A stretch of DNA of 49,029 bases from CAZTNW01 sp964614945 (lineage in GTDB: Bacteria > Caldisericota > JANLFM01): positions 1 to 49,029 of the forward strand of contig CAZTNW010000006.1 of the NCBI GenBank assembly GCA_964614945.1, read 5' to 3'. The position numbers and the translations under genes are program-made. Below are positions 8,546 to 19,000 of the stretch, in pieces (positions within the stretch are counted from its first letter, which is position 1; each line of letters begins with the position of its first letter). The notes beneath the pieces were generated by a model, which saw only the letters and a list, made by a program, of their open reading frames with translations, had not been told where the DNA came from and made no database searches.

Positions 8546-9382
8546 ATGTCATTTACCAAGACTACCAACTTAACCAAAGCCAGGTTATTTGCCTTAGGCT
8601 CTTGTTATAAGACAGAAATAGGCAATCATTTATTGCCAGAAACTACTAAGATGTTTTCTGCTATTATTCCTTATTATGTTCTACATCAATTTGATGAACC
8701 TATATTTGTTAATGCAGGCGGAGCTGATATTACTGTAAGCAATGTAGATACAGGATATTATATTCTTGAAGGAAACTATAACAATACAATAACTTTTCCC
8801 AATACAGATACTCCTTATTGCTGTTTTATAGTTAATGGAATGAATTTTTTTACAACTCTTAAAATTGGTCTAACTACCTTAAGTTTAGAAGATTATCCAG
8901 GTGCAGTTATCTTAATTGCCAATGGTAGGTTTCCAGGTATAGGCAACAGACAAACTATAATGCTACCTCATATCTTTCCTATAGGTGTAGCTTATGAAGA
9001 TTTAAGTCTTAAAGAATTAAAAGGAGATGAATTGCCTTTATCTTTTGGACTGCAAGCTGTTATCTCCAAGAAAGTAGAATTGCAGTTACCTATTTTTGAA
9101 ATGTTACATAGAAGTGTTTACTTTACTTATCTGAATAGATATCTTACAGACTACTATGGTGCTTTGTTATATTCTTCTGATATGGATACCATTTATATCT
9201 TGCAGTTACCAGATAAAGATAATCTGTTGGGTATGGTCTTTAGGTTTGATTGTGGTATTCATAATGATGGTATTGGCAATCAAATTGCTCAAGATATAAC
9301 TTCCAATCAAAGCAATAAATTCACTTTTACTTATAATAGAGAGATAGGCGTAACTGAAAACATTATCAATATTGAGGCATAA
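8546..9382 (+). CDS. Tail-tube-like protein, paralog 3 with inserted domain
   Basis: A 278-residue protein with AAAGGAG before ATG 8546, only 11 bases after paralog 2. It has the same architecture: an opening KTTNLTK, an extra region of about 120 residues, the central block YEDLSLKELKGDELPLSFG, and a C-terminal block TSNQSNKFTFTYNREIGV. Divergence from paralog 2 is high, so the duplication is old or under diversifying pressure. A structural role in tail or capsid is likely. Confidence 0.6.
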   Translation: MSFTKTTNLTKARLFALGSCYKTEIGNHLLPETTKMFSAIIPYYVLHQFDEPIFVNAGGADITVSNVDTGYYILEGNYNNTITFPNTDTPYCCFIVNGMNFFTTLKIGLTTLSLEDYPGAVILIANGRFPGIGNRQTIMLPHIFPIGVAYEDLSLKELKGDELPLSFGLQAVISKKVELQLPIFEMLHRSVYFTYLNRYLTDYYGALLYSSDMDTIYILQLPDKDNLLGMVFRFDCGIHNDGIGNQIAQDITSNQSNKFTFTYNREIGVTENIINIEA

Positions 9383-9880
9383 ATGACACACAAACAACGA
9401 GTTATCTCCAATATAGAGAGTTTAAGCAGTCTAACTGAGTCTGCTTTAACTAAGATAAGTGGCAATATCCTTACTATAGGTGCCAGAAAGATGAATGAGT
9501 TATTGGGTAATTCTGCTTATACCAGTTATGTAGAGTTACAAAATAATACTGCTATTATTACAGAAATTGAGAAAGATACCTGGAATTATGAGTTAGCTAC
9601 TACATCCGAAAGACAACTCAAAGATTTGGAAATGGCAGAAGCTTATTGTGCTCTTTATTATGTAGCTTTAGCTCTTAAGAAGATAGATATGGATACAGTA
9701 ATGACTCAGATAGAAACTTGGGGAGAAGGTTCTATTAAGCCTACAGATATTTTGAGAGTAGTAGAGTTTGCAGATAAGTATTTAATAGAAGCTAAGGTTA
9801 TTGTAACACCTTATAGAGCAAGTGGAGAAGAGGTAGAAGGTATTTTAACTGCAGGAGGAGTTGGTTTTATAGCCATCTAA
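9383..9880 (+). CDS. Head-tail connector (adaptor-like) protein
   Basis: A 165-residue mostly helical protein with a weak GAGG site before ATG. Its size, its helices with a repeated Asn/Tyr/Leu pattern (NELLGNSAYTSYVELQNN), and its position just before a tail-terminator-like gene fit the gp6/gp15-type adaptor family that docks on the portal. No catalytic motif is seen. The call rests mainly on position and helical character and is moderate. Confidence 0.5.
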   Translation: MTHKQRVISNIESLSSLTESALTKISGNILTIGARKMNELLGNSAYTSYVELQNNTAIITEIEKDTWNYELATTSERQLKDLEMAEAYCALYYVALALKKIDMDTVMTQIETWGEGSIKPTDILRVVEFADKYLIEAKVIVTPYRASGEEVEGILTAGGVGFIAI

Positions 9881-9884
9881 GCTT

Positions 9885-11186
9885 ATGGTATTGGATACTA
9901 TTGTAGAGGCACAGACTAAGGTTATTCAAGCTTTAACAGAGGCAGGTTATCAAAATGTTAAAGATTCGTTATTATATGGTATAACCGAGAATGAGATTTA
10001 TCCATTTATTTTGGTAGATATAGATTCGTCAGATACAGTTAATTTAGCAAGTGGTTTATCTACTCCTGTTAATCATAATTTGGTTATTTCTGTCTATCAA
10101 AAGAGCAGTATGGGAGTTAAGGAAGCAAGACTGTCTGCAGCTCAAGAGTTTGATAATATAATGCAAATCCTTAATTTAAGTTTGACAGAAGAGAGAGTAG
10201 AGTATTTGGATACGGTTATGAACGGGATTAAGTTATGTGGTGTAACTGCAGTTCTGGAAGTAGGCTTAGGTGAAAGCATAGAATATCATCCCTTATTGGG
10301 AATAACCTCAGACCCAATAGGAGCGATTTTAACGATAGATAATCATCCAACTAATATACTTACTCCAACCGTGATTAGAAATGCTCGTAGTGGGGTTTAT
10401 TCTGCGTTAAAAGAGGGTTATACATACCTACCTCAAACCGTAGATTTGTCAGATAGAAAAGATAAGACTATTATGATACCTCAAAGTAAAGGCAAATTGA
10501 ATGCACCCAATATATATTTTGATTATGGGACAGGTTTATTGCATATAGATACAGAATATACTCAATGCGAAATAAGATATAGATTGGATGGAGGAGATCC
10601 TCATACCGACTATCAGATCTGGAAAGATAATATCTATATAGATACTTCTCAAGTAAGAGCTTATGTTATTAAAGAAGGCTATGAAGATAGTGATATAACA
10701 GAATACAATATAGAAGTTCCTTTTGTTAAAATTGTAGCAGAAGCAGATAATCTGGATATAATTAGTGCAATAAGAATTTATCCCAATGTTGATATAACTT
10801 TAACCTCTAACTCAGAGAATTTATTATTAAGCTTAGATCAAACTACTTGGTCAAATCAAGTAACTGCTTTATCTGGAGCCTATAGACTAATTTATCTAAA
10901 AGCTGTTGAGACAGGAACTTATTATATATACAAAAGCAGTGGAACTATTATATATTTGGGATATCAATATTCTAGTTCCACATTTACATATCTTTTTTAT
11001 CAACCATTTAGTTTAGATTATAAAAATATTATCTGTAAATGCTACTTATATTATAAGACAGTAGAAGGATATACTTATTTTAATCAAAATAGAGCTGTTG
11101 GATTGAAATTATTTATTATAGGCAGTATTCCAGATGCAGACTGTAATCCTCCTAAATTTAATTTATATCCTCTTAATTATACTTAA
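9885..11186 (+). CDS. Tail-terminator-like protein with chitobiase-like C-terminal domain
   Basis: A 433-residue protein with two parts. Residues about 1-140 have the length and pattern of tail-terminator or completion proteins (YPFILVDIDSSDTVN, then a long segment with KEARLSAAQEFDNI). Residues about 205-285 match the CHB_HEX_C beta domain pattern: APNIYFDYGTGLLHI, then CEIRYRLDGGDPHTD, then AYVIKEGYEDSDI. The last 150 residues are beta-rich and rich in Tyr and Ser. The extra domains may decorate the head-tail junction. The start lacks a clear ribosome binding site and lies 4 bases after the previous stop. Confidence 0.55.
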   Translation: MVLDTIVEAQTKVIQALTEAGYQNVKDSLLYGITENEIYPFILVDIDSSDTVNLASGLSTPVNHNLVISVYQKSSMGVKEARLSAAQEFDNIMQILNLSLTEERVEYLDTVMNGIKLCGVTAVLEVGLGESIEYHPLLGITSDPIGAILTIDNHPTNILTPTVIRNARSGVYSALKEGYTYLPQTVDLSDRKDKTIMIPQSKGKLNAPNIYFDYGTGLLHIDTEYTQCEIRYRLDGGDPHTDYQIWKDNIYIDTSQVRAYVIKEGYEDSDITEYNIEVPFVKIVAEADNLDIISAIRIYPNVDITLTSNSENLLLSLDQTTWSNQVTALSGAYRLIYLKAVETGTYYIYKSSGTIIYLGYQYSSSTFTYLFYQPFSLDYKNIICKCYLYYKTVEGYTYFNQNRAVGLKLFIIGSIPDADCNPPKFNLYPLNYT

Positions 11187-11200
11187 AAAAAGGAGAAAAA

Positions 11201-11599
11201 ATGACAGTATCGCTTTATAAAATCTTAGCCATTAAGCAGGCTTTGGAATCTCTTAATCTATTGGCTATTCCCGTTATTGAAGATAACGATACACAGGGAG
11301 TAGTGAGTATGATTATTGTAGGTCTGGCAGATAGACCTGATGAATTTAATAATCTGTTGAAAACTATCTCAGGAGAAGCAAAAGCCTGGGATGATAACTT
11401 AAAAGAAGCAGAGCAGGTTCTCTTAGATTTTTTCGCTCTTATTCCAGCGGAATTAAGCGTTTTAATCAATCAGTTGAAGAGCGTAAGTTCCACGCTGGAG
11501 AATGCGGTTACACAGATGATGAGAGAAGAGATGTTGGGGATAGACAATTCGGTTATCCCAGACCAAGAACAGAAGCAGACCACTTTAGAGACACCTTAA
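11201..11599 (+). CDS. Tail-assembly chaperone, short form (gpG-like)
   Basis: A 132-residue helical protein with a strong AAGGAG site. It sits upstream of the tape measure, the usual place for the G/GT chaperones, with only the 425-residue gene at 11810 in between. A T TTT TTC heptamer at codons 76-78 allows a -1 shift into a long open frame. From that point to the stop codon the DNA is full of CG dinucleotides that are rare elsewhere in the window, as expected where two frames are coding. The short form would be the product of normal decoding. Confidence 0.75.
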   Translation: MTVSLYKILAIKQALESLNLLAIPVIEDNDTQGVVSMIIVGLADRPDEFNNLLKTISGEAKAWDDNLKEAEQVLLDFFALIPAELSVLINQLKSVSSTLENAVTQMMREEMLGIDNSVIPDQEQKQTTLETP

Positions 11600-11871
11600 T
11601 CTTATTATGTGCTAAAGGTATAGACTGTAATCTTATAGATGTAGGAGAAGCTCTTATCTTGGCAGAAGAGATTATCTGTCAGGATTTGAGAGAAAATATC
11701 TTAAAAGGTGCTTCTTATTTGAAGGATTTGAAGAGAAGAAATGCTTATATAGAGTTAGCTAAGAATGTAGATTATTCTACTGCTTTAGCAGATTTATTGA
11801 GAGAATTAAATGAATTACTTGAGAGCCAGTATAATCAAGAAAGCCTCAACCAAAGTAATAAAGAAGGTTAA
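11201..11871 (+). CDS. Tail-assembly chaperone, -1 frameshift form (gpGT-like)
   Basis: Slippage at 11428-11434 would join codons 1-78 of the short form to the -1 frame. That frame stays open from 11344 to the stop at 11869-11871, giving a 223-residue product. The frame after 11600 has normal codon use and reads as a helical protein (LILLCAKGIDCNLIDVGEAL, LKDLKRRNAYIEL). It has no strong start of its own, the earliest plausible one being a TTG at 11659. In known siphophages the GT form recruits tail-tube subunits to the tape measure. Confidence 0.7.
11428..11434 (+). promoter_or_regulatory. Programmed -1 ribosomal frameshift site T TTT TTC
   Basis: TTTTTTC sits in the gpG-like frame as gaT TTT TTC gct, which fits the X XXY YYZ rule exactly. 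It is the only such heptamer I find between mid-gene and the stop at 11597-11599. The rise in CG-containing codons starts at this site, which independently marks where overlapping coding begins. Confidence 0.75.
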
Positions 11872-13087
11872 GGATAAGACGAGGTTTGTCTCTTCTCGGA
11901 TAGGCTCTGCTATGCTTTATGATATCTTACAAGATATTGATAACCTGGATAGAGATAGCAGATCTTTGCAAGAAGCCAAAGATTTGGAGAATATCACTTA
12001 TCTCAATCCTGCTTATTATTATAAGAAATATAACAGTAACTTTAGTAGAGCAGGTAACGAAATCCCTTTATCCGAACGAGATAGACTAATTAGAAGTGCT
12101 TTATATCAAGTTATGCAGGTCTTTGATACGGTTAGATACGCAGCTAATAAGGTGCAAGGCAATAAAGTAGCCAATCTCTTGTTAGGCAGAATATTCAAAG
12201 ATACTGTAGTTACCAATGTGGTTTTTTATGTTTCTACTCAGTTATATGTCTATAGCGAAATCTTCAAATCATCCAAAAGCTCAGATATGAAGGCAATTAT
12301 TGAAAAGGTCTATAGAACCAGAGAGAAATGGATAACAGGTTTATCTACCAAATATATGCGGATACAAATGACCAAAATAACTGAACAAAATCCTTATGCT
12401 GTTTATTTTGAGTTATGGTCTTATTATAAAAGACCTGGTAGAGATAAAGGTTATTATAATAGAGCAATGGATTTTGGTGTCTATACCAGTGGTGGAACTG
12501 CAATGGCAGGTATTAGATCTAAAGATGATTTACCTACTCTTAATGAGTTATATGGTTGGTTTAAGAGAAGAGAAGCAGCAGGTTTGTATAGACCTATGGT
12601 AGCAGTAGGTTGGAGATCAAGACGCAAATACGGATTAAGTTATAAAGAGCCTAAGAACTGGTTATTGAAACCTTATGCAGCTGCATATTTGACTTGGATA
12701 AGAATGCAGAGAAGATTTAAAAAGAGAGGCAAGTTAGCACCTTTTGGCAGTTTTGCCAAATACAATAAACGCAATACTGTCTATCAGACTACCATCTTTA
12801 CTGAGATATTCAAAAAATATATGGCTTATGTCCTAAAAAGAGTAAAAGTTGAGAAAGCTGAGATTATAGAAAAAACAGAAGATAACTTCAAGTTTAAGGT
12901 TGACAGGTTAATCAGATCTATGAATAAGAATCTGAAGAGAACAGACCGAGACCTCAGGTCTCTTAATTATCTGATTAGAACTAAGAATATCAGAGATATA
13001 AGTTATGCTGCTATTCAAAGTCAGTATCAGGTAACAGACCTGAAGAAGTTAGTCAAGTTAGCTAAAAAGTTAGAGATTAAAGTATAA
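11810..13087 (+). CDS. Large basic structural protein, unknown
   Basis: A 425-residue protein very rich in Lys, Arg and Tyr, inserted between the chaperone pair and the tape measure, where most siphophages have nothing. It overlaps the frameshift product by 62 bases, and GAGAG precedes ATG 11810. The N-terminal 30 residues are strongly basic, and long basic helices follow (WIRMQRRFKKRGK, LKKLVKLAKKLEIKV). I do not recognise a family. It may be a tail component or a DNA-contacting protein. Co-transcription with tail genes supports a virion role. Confidence 0.65.
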   Translation: MNYLRASIIKKASTKVIKKVKDKTRFVSSRIGSAMLYDILQDIDNLDRDSRSLQEAKDLENITYLNPAYYYKKYNSNFSRAGNEIPLSERDRLIRSALYQVMQVFDTVRYAANKVQGNKVANLLLGRIFKDTVVTNVVFYVSTQLYVYSEIFKSSKSSDMKAIIEKVYRTREKWITGLSTKYMRIQMTKITEQNPYAVYFELWSYYKRPGRDKGYYNRAMDFGVYTSGGTAMAGIRSKDDLPTLNELYGWFKRREAAGLYRPMVAVGWRSRRKYGLSYKEPKNWLLKPYAAAYLTWIRMQRRFKKRGKLAPFGSFAKYNKRNTVYQTTIFTEIFKKYMAYVLKRVKVEKAEIIEKTEDNFKFKVDRLIRSMNKNLKRTDRDLRSLNYLIRTKNIRDISYAAIQSQYQVTDLKKLVKLAKKLEIKV

Positions 13088-13097
13088 GAAGGATAAA

Positions 13098-16000
13098 ATG
13101 GCAAAAACTACTAATGAAGTAAATCTTGTTTGGAAAGTCAAGGGACAGAATGAATTAGCATCTGCAATCAGAGGTATTGGCAGTGCTATTAAATCTATTG
13201 ACTTTGATAAACTTTCCGAAGTTACAGGTGTAGCTTCTATTTTAAGTAGCTTACAAAGTAATAAATTCAATTTTGATGTTACTACAGGAACAGGTATAGC
13301 CAATTCCATTAAGCAAGTTAACAATTTATTAGATGAACTCAATCAAGTAAAAGAACTAAGAGATGCAATAAATAAACAACCTCAAGCTATAGGTTATTAT
13401 AAATCTGTATCCCAAACTGCTGTTGGTATTCCTCCTGAAATGAATCTTAAGAATCTTACTGCTATGCAAAGAAAGCTGACTATGGAAATGAATAAGACAA
13501 TAGATGAGGAAATAAAACATACTTTAGCAGGATTAAGAAGTATTATTATAAGTGCCAAAGAAACTGTTAAAGGTGGCAATTTAGAAGGTCAGTTCATTAG
13601 TCCTGAGATTAGGGAACAAGTCAATGTAGTAACCAATTTCAGTGATTTATTCCGAGATGCTTTGCATAAGAACTTCGCCAAATTCAAAGGCATAAAGGGA
13701 ATGATAGGTGAATCTATAGATAGTATCTTTAGAAATATGTCTCAAGAAACAAGAGATAAAGTTATTTATGCTACTAAACAAGAAATTGCTAAAACCAAAG
13801 AACAACTAAGATTGGCAAAAATTGAATTATCACAATCTAAAGAACCTGGAGACATCTTAAATAATGCTCTTAATGTGCAAAGAATTTCAGTTAAACTAAA
13901 CAATCTTAAACAACTACAGACTCAGTATAGCCAAGCAGTTAAAGTTTTAAGCAAACAGGAAGCAGATGCCAGAGCTGCTGGTGGAGTAATGAAGAATGTC
14001 CAAAGTGCTAAAGCTAAAGCAGATGTAACAGCTAACGCAGATGATTTGGGCAAGTTATTTAAGGATGTTTTATTTATCAATAATAAAGCTTCTGCTAAAG
14101 CTGTATCTGAAGCAATTGAACAAAGAGAAAAGGACTTAATAGACTTCATTACCAAAAGTCCTGTTTATTCTATGACGCCTGAAGAAAAGATTAAGTTCAC
14201 AGGTGAAAGCGTAACCAAACAGCAAGATATAATCAGATACAGAGAATTATTAGGCAGAAAGCAGAATGTTGTTTCAGAAACAGAATTTCAGGCTATGCAA
14301 GCAGGTAAGAAAATTTATGAAGTTCCTGCCAACTTTACTCCTCAATACTTAGATGAACTCAAGAATAGAATTAAAAATTATTCATTTACCAGTAAGAATC
14401 TGGAAGGTTTATTAACTCAGCTAGATGCCTTAGGTAAGTTAACGGAAAAATATCCTGCTAAAGAGAAGTTATTTTTAACAGATGAAGAGGCAGAACAAGT
14501 TGCTCAATATATGCTTGATTTCAAGAGTATGTCTAAGAAAATAACTTCCGAATTGGGTAAATCTAAGACTATGGCTGTAGGAGAAGCTACTCGGAAGTTA
14601 GCACCTGAAGAATATACCAAAGCTGTAACAGCTGCTAAACCTGCTTATGCTATGATGGGAGAAGTAGAGAGAGCAGATGCTTTGAATAACTTGTTACTGA
14701 AAAGAAAAGATTTGGAATCTCAAATTTCTGCAGTTAAGAAACAAATAACGGGACTTAATGAAGCAGATGATAAGGCTCATATTGAAAAGTTACAGAAACT
14801 CAGTAAAGAACTGAATCTGACTAAGGTTAATGCAGACAGTATTAAAGCAGTAAATAAGGACATAAAAGCAGAAAACAAAAAGGCAGAAGCAGAAGAGAGA
14901 AAAGCTCGTCAAGAAGAAGCTGCTCGTATTAAACAAGATAAAGATGAAGCTAAGAAGAAAGCTGCAGAAGATAAATTGGCATTAAAACAAGATGCAGAGA
15001 TAAAAAGGCAAAATGATAAAGAAGCCAAAGAACGAGAAAGACAGCAAAAAGCAGAAAATAGACAGAGAGATAAAGAAGAACGAGAAAGACAGAAGCAACA
15101 GACAGCAGAACAAATACAGGCTAAGAAGCAGTTAAATGAAGAAGAAAAGATAGCTAAGAAAGATATTGATTTAGAATATGATACTCAAAGAAAGATAGCA
15201 GAGTTAGATGAACAAAGACAGGTTTATGCAGGCAAAAGAATTAACTTAACTGCTGTCCTAAATAAGAAAGAAGAGTTATTAACCAATAATGCCAATTTGC
15301 AGAGAGAGATAGAGACCAGATTAACTGCATTAGGAGAACAAAGAACCAAATATCTCCAAGTTCATAATGATTTATTGCGTTATGACAGGATGTTAGCCAA
15401 TGCTGTAACAGAAGAAGAAAGACAACAAATAGCATTAGAAAAGCAACAATATATGCAGGCTCAAAATGAAGAGACATTACAGTTACATCAATTGCAAATG
15501 GAAAAACAACAAAATGATTTAACTCTAACCAGATGTAATCTCTTAATTAAGACAGGTGCAGCTCATAAAGAAAATATAATGGCTACTATAGGACACTATC
15601 TTAGTCTGGATAAGATTGTATCTCGTATGTCTTTCGTTTGGACTGCTATGTTTTCCTATCAAGCAATGTATGCCATTCAGAATGGTTTTATGGAAGCTAA
15701 GAATGCAGCTATGACCCTTAATGAACAGTTACAAAGAATGAAATCCATTATGTCAGATGTAGAAAGACAATCCATACCTGCCATTAAGAGAGAGTTATTG
15801 GATTTATCTAAAAGTTTTGGCTTAAGTATAGAAGAGTTAGGCAATTCTATGTATGAGATACTGTCTTCCAACTTCAATCCAGAATTTGCGCAAAAGTTAT
15901 TAGCAGGTGCAACCAAGATGGCAACTGCAGGTCTTTCTACCTTAGAAGAGGCTACATCTTTGCTTATTTCCAGTATCAATGCTTATGGCTATTCGGTTGA

Positions 16001-19000
16001 CAGTATCAATACTTTATCAGATGCTTTCTTTGAGGCAGTTAAAGTAGGAAGATTTACCATAGGTGAATTGGGAGAAGATTTTGCTACTGCAGCTGCTACA
16101 GCTGCTATCTTTGGTATTGATATTAGAGAAGTTCTAACTGCTTTAGCTACTATGACCAATCAGGGTATTAAGACCAATGAAGCTATAACTGCACTTAATA
16201 GATTGATGATGAATTTTGCTTCAGGAGGATCTGCAGAAGCTAAGAAAATAGCTAAAGAGTTAGGTATAGAAATGAACTCCAATGCTATTAAGGCTAAAGG
16301 TTTGGCAGGATTGGTAAGAGACCTTAATGGTGCAACAGAAGAACAGATAGTTGCTTTAACTGGAAGTGTCCGAGCTTTCAAAGCTATGGCTTCGGTGATG
16401 ACTGATCCTGAAAGATATGAGAAGTTCTATAAAGAGATTTCTAATGCAGCTGGTGCAACAGAAAGAGCTCTTAAGGAGGTAGAAGAAAGTCAAGCTTTTA
16501 GGTTGAAGAAGTATAAGCAAGAATTTACTGTTGGAATGATGGATATAGCAGAATTAGTAATGCCATTATTGATAGAAGGACAGAAGTTATTAGTTTCTAT
16601 AAGTAAGTTATTTGGTGGTATGGGAGCCAAGATGGCATTAACTACAGTTGCAGCTGGTATATTAGCCATAGCAATTAGTAAGTTAATAGCCAAATATAAT
16701 GCCTTAAGTGCATCTATTGCAGGAAGCAATACTCAATTAGCTGCAGCTTCTGTGGCTATGAAGGCAGCTTCTAAAATTGCAGCTCCTGTAGCCATAGTAG
16801 CAGGAATTGCCAGTATTGCAGCTGCTATTTGGCAATTAGCAAGTAATGCCAAGAAAGCTAAAAAAGAAATGGATGAATTGAATAAGAGTATAGATGAAAC
16901 TGTAAAAGAATATGAAACGATGTATGCTGCAGAAGAAGTAGAAGCCAAACAAAAATTTGAAACCAATATTATGCACATAAGAGAGTATGTCAGAATTGCC
17001 AAGGATGAAACCAAAACTCAAGAACGAAGAAAGTTAGCATTGGAATCTGTAAAGAAGGAAATGAAGGCATTAGGAGAGTTGTATCCTGCAGAATTTGAAA
17101 ATTTGGATTTAGAACAGTTAAAGTTAGAAAATAATTTAGTTTATTGGGATAAGTATGAAATAGCAATAGAGAATACTACAAAAGCATTGCAGAGACACAT
17201 TGATAAACTAAAGGCATTTGCCAAAGTAGCTGGTTATCAAGCTACTATCTCCAAAGCTCAAGAAGCTGTTAATGATTTGGTTGTAGAAATCAAAATGCTC
17301 TTCTCGGATTTTGACAAGGAATATAAGAAACTTCAGGAATATTCCAAAATCCAATGGTTTTATCAAGGTAGTAAAACTATTTCTGGAACAGATTTGTATA
17401 ATAAATTACAGAGATACTTTGAATTAACAACCAAGTTAAACATAAGTCCTTTTACTTATACACCACCACCTAAACCTCCTACAGTTGGTTATTCTAAAGA
17501 ACCAAAAGAGCTATATGATTTATATCAAGATGTTATGCCGATTTTACGATATTATCGAGAAGGTCCGTATTTAGATAACAAGTTTTATAAAGCCATAAAA
17601 CAATTATATGATTTAGAAAAACAGAAAGCAGATTTAGAAAAGAAATTATTGCAAGCAACATCTTTAATGGAAACTGAAGGAAAAAGAATATTGGAAGAAG
17701 AATCCAATGCACAATTAGATTATTTGATGAAACAAAGACCAAGTATTCCTACTGGAGGTAGAGAGATAGCTGAAACTGGAACTACTGAAAAGTATGATTA
17801 TAGAGCAGCTTTGAATATAATAGAGGATGCCTATCTTAAAGCTTATGAAACTGTTTCTGTAGGATTGGATTATGATAAGATACGGGAATTGGAAAGAGCT
17901 AAAGAGCAGGAACTCTTTGATCAGGCAGTTGAGATTATCAATAAAATAGAGAAACCAACTGAACGAGATGAAGCTATGCTGGATTTTGTTAAGTGGTTAT
18001 ATGATAACAGGAAAGAAAGATTGACTTTAATCTTAAGCAATCTAAAAAAGAAGATGGACGAAGCTTCTACAGCAGAAGTACAATCAGCTATTCAGAAACA
18101 GATGAATGATACTATCAATGAATTATTGATTGCAGCTACTCAATACCAAGGTTTTAGTTTAGAAGAATGGAAAAAGAAAGGTGCTACTTATAAATTGCCT
18201 ACAACAGCAGGTTTTCAATTTGGTGAAAACAAAGAATTGCAGAAAATATTAAGTGAAGAAGATATAAACATCATCAAGAACTTTAGTATGTCTCCTTCTA
18301 CTTATAAGTTCTATGAAAAGTTAGTTAATGATTTAAAAGAGCAAAATAAAAATTATAATTTAAAAAAGTTAATAGAGGATTGGATAAAAGCCAAGAATGA
18401 TAATGATATAGCAACTCAGGAAAGGATAAGTTTGGAAATAATGCAAATTGCCAATAATGAAAAGAAGTTTAAGTTGGATTTATTGCAGTTATCTGAATTG
18501 TTAAATTCAGAAGCAGGCTTAACTGCAAAAGAGTTAGAGGAATTGAATACTCGTATTGACTTATTGGGTTCTGGTTTATGGGCAGCTCAGTTGGAATATA
18601 TTGTAGAAGCAAAAACCAATGTAGAAACGACAATGGAGAGATTGGATAGAGAGTATAAGAGCTATAACAAGAAAAACATAGAGATTATAAAGGAATGGAT
18701 TAACTCTCGTTTATTATCTATAGAAGAGATAAGAAAAGAAGCCAATGTCCTTAATACTAAATTTGAAAATCTTACCATAAAGGAAATAGACAACTTATTG
18801 CTTAAACCCTTACCTGAAGATGTTAAGTCAGTATTGGATGACAGAAAGAATGAGTTGGGAGTCTCTTATAAGCTTTTAGAACAAGCTCATCAGGAAGATT
18901 TAAGAATACTAAAAACTACTCAACAAAAATATTATGAAGATATAGACAATCTTTTTGAAGGAAAAGGAACTGCAAAAATCTTTTCTATAGGAGTTATGAA

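Noticed and set aside
15241..17742. Several minus-strand frames inside the tape-measure gene
   Set aside because: They are shadows of the long coding region, without ribosome binding sites or operon context.
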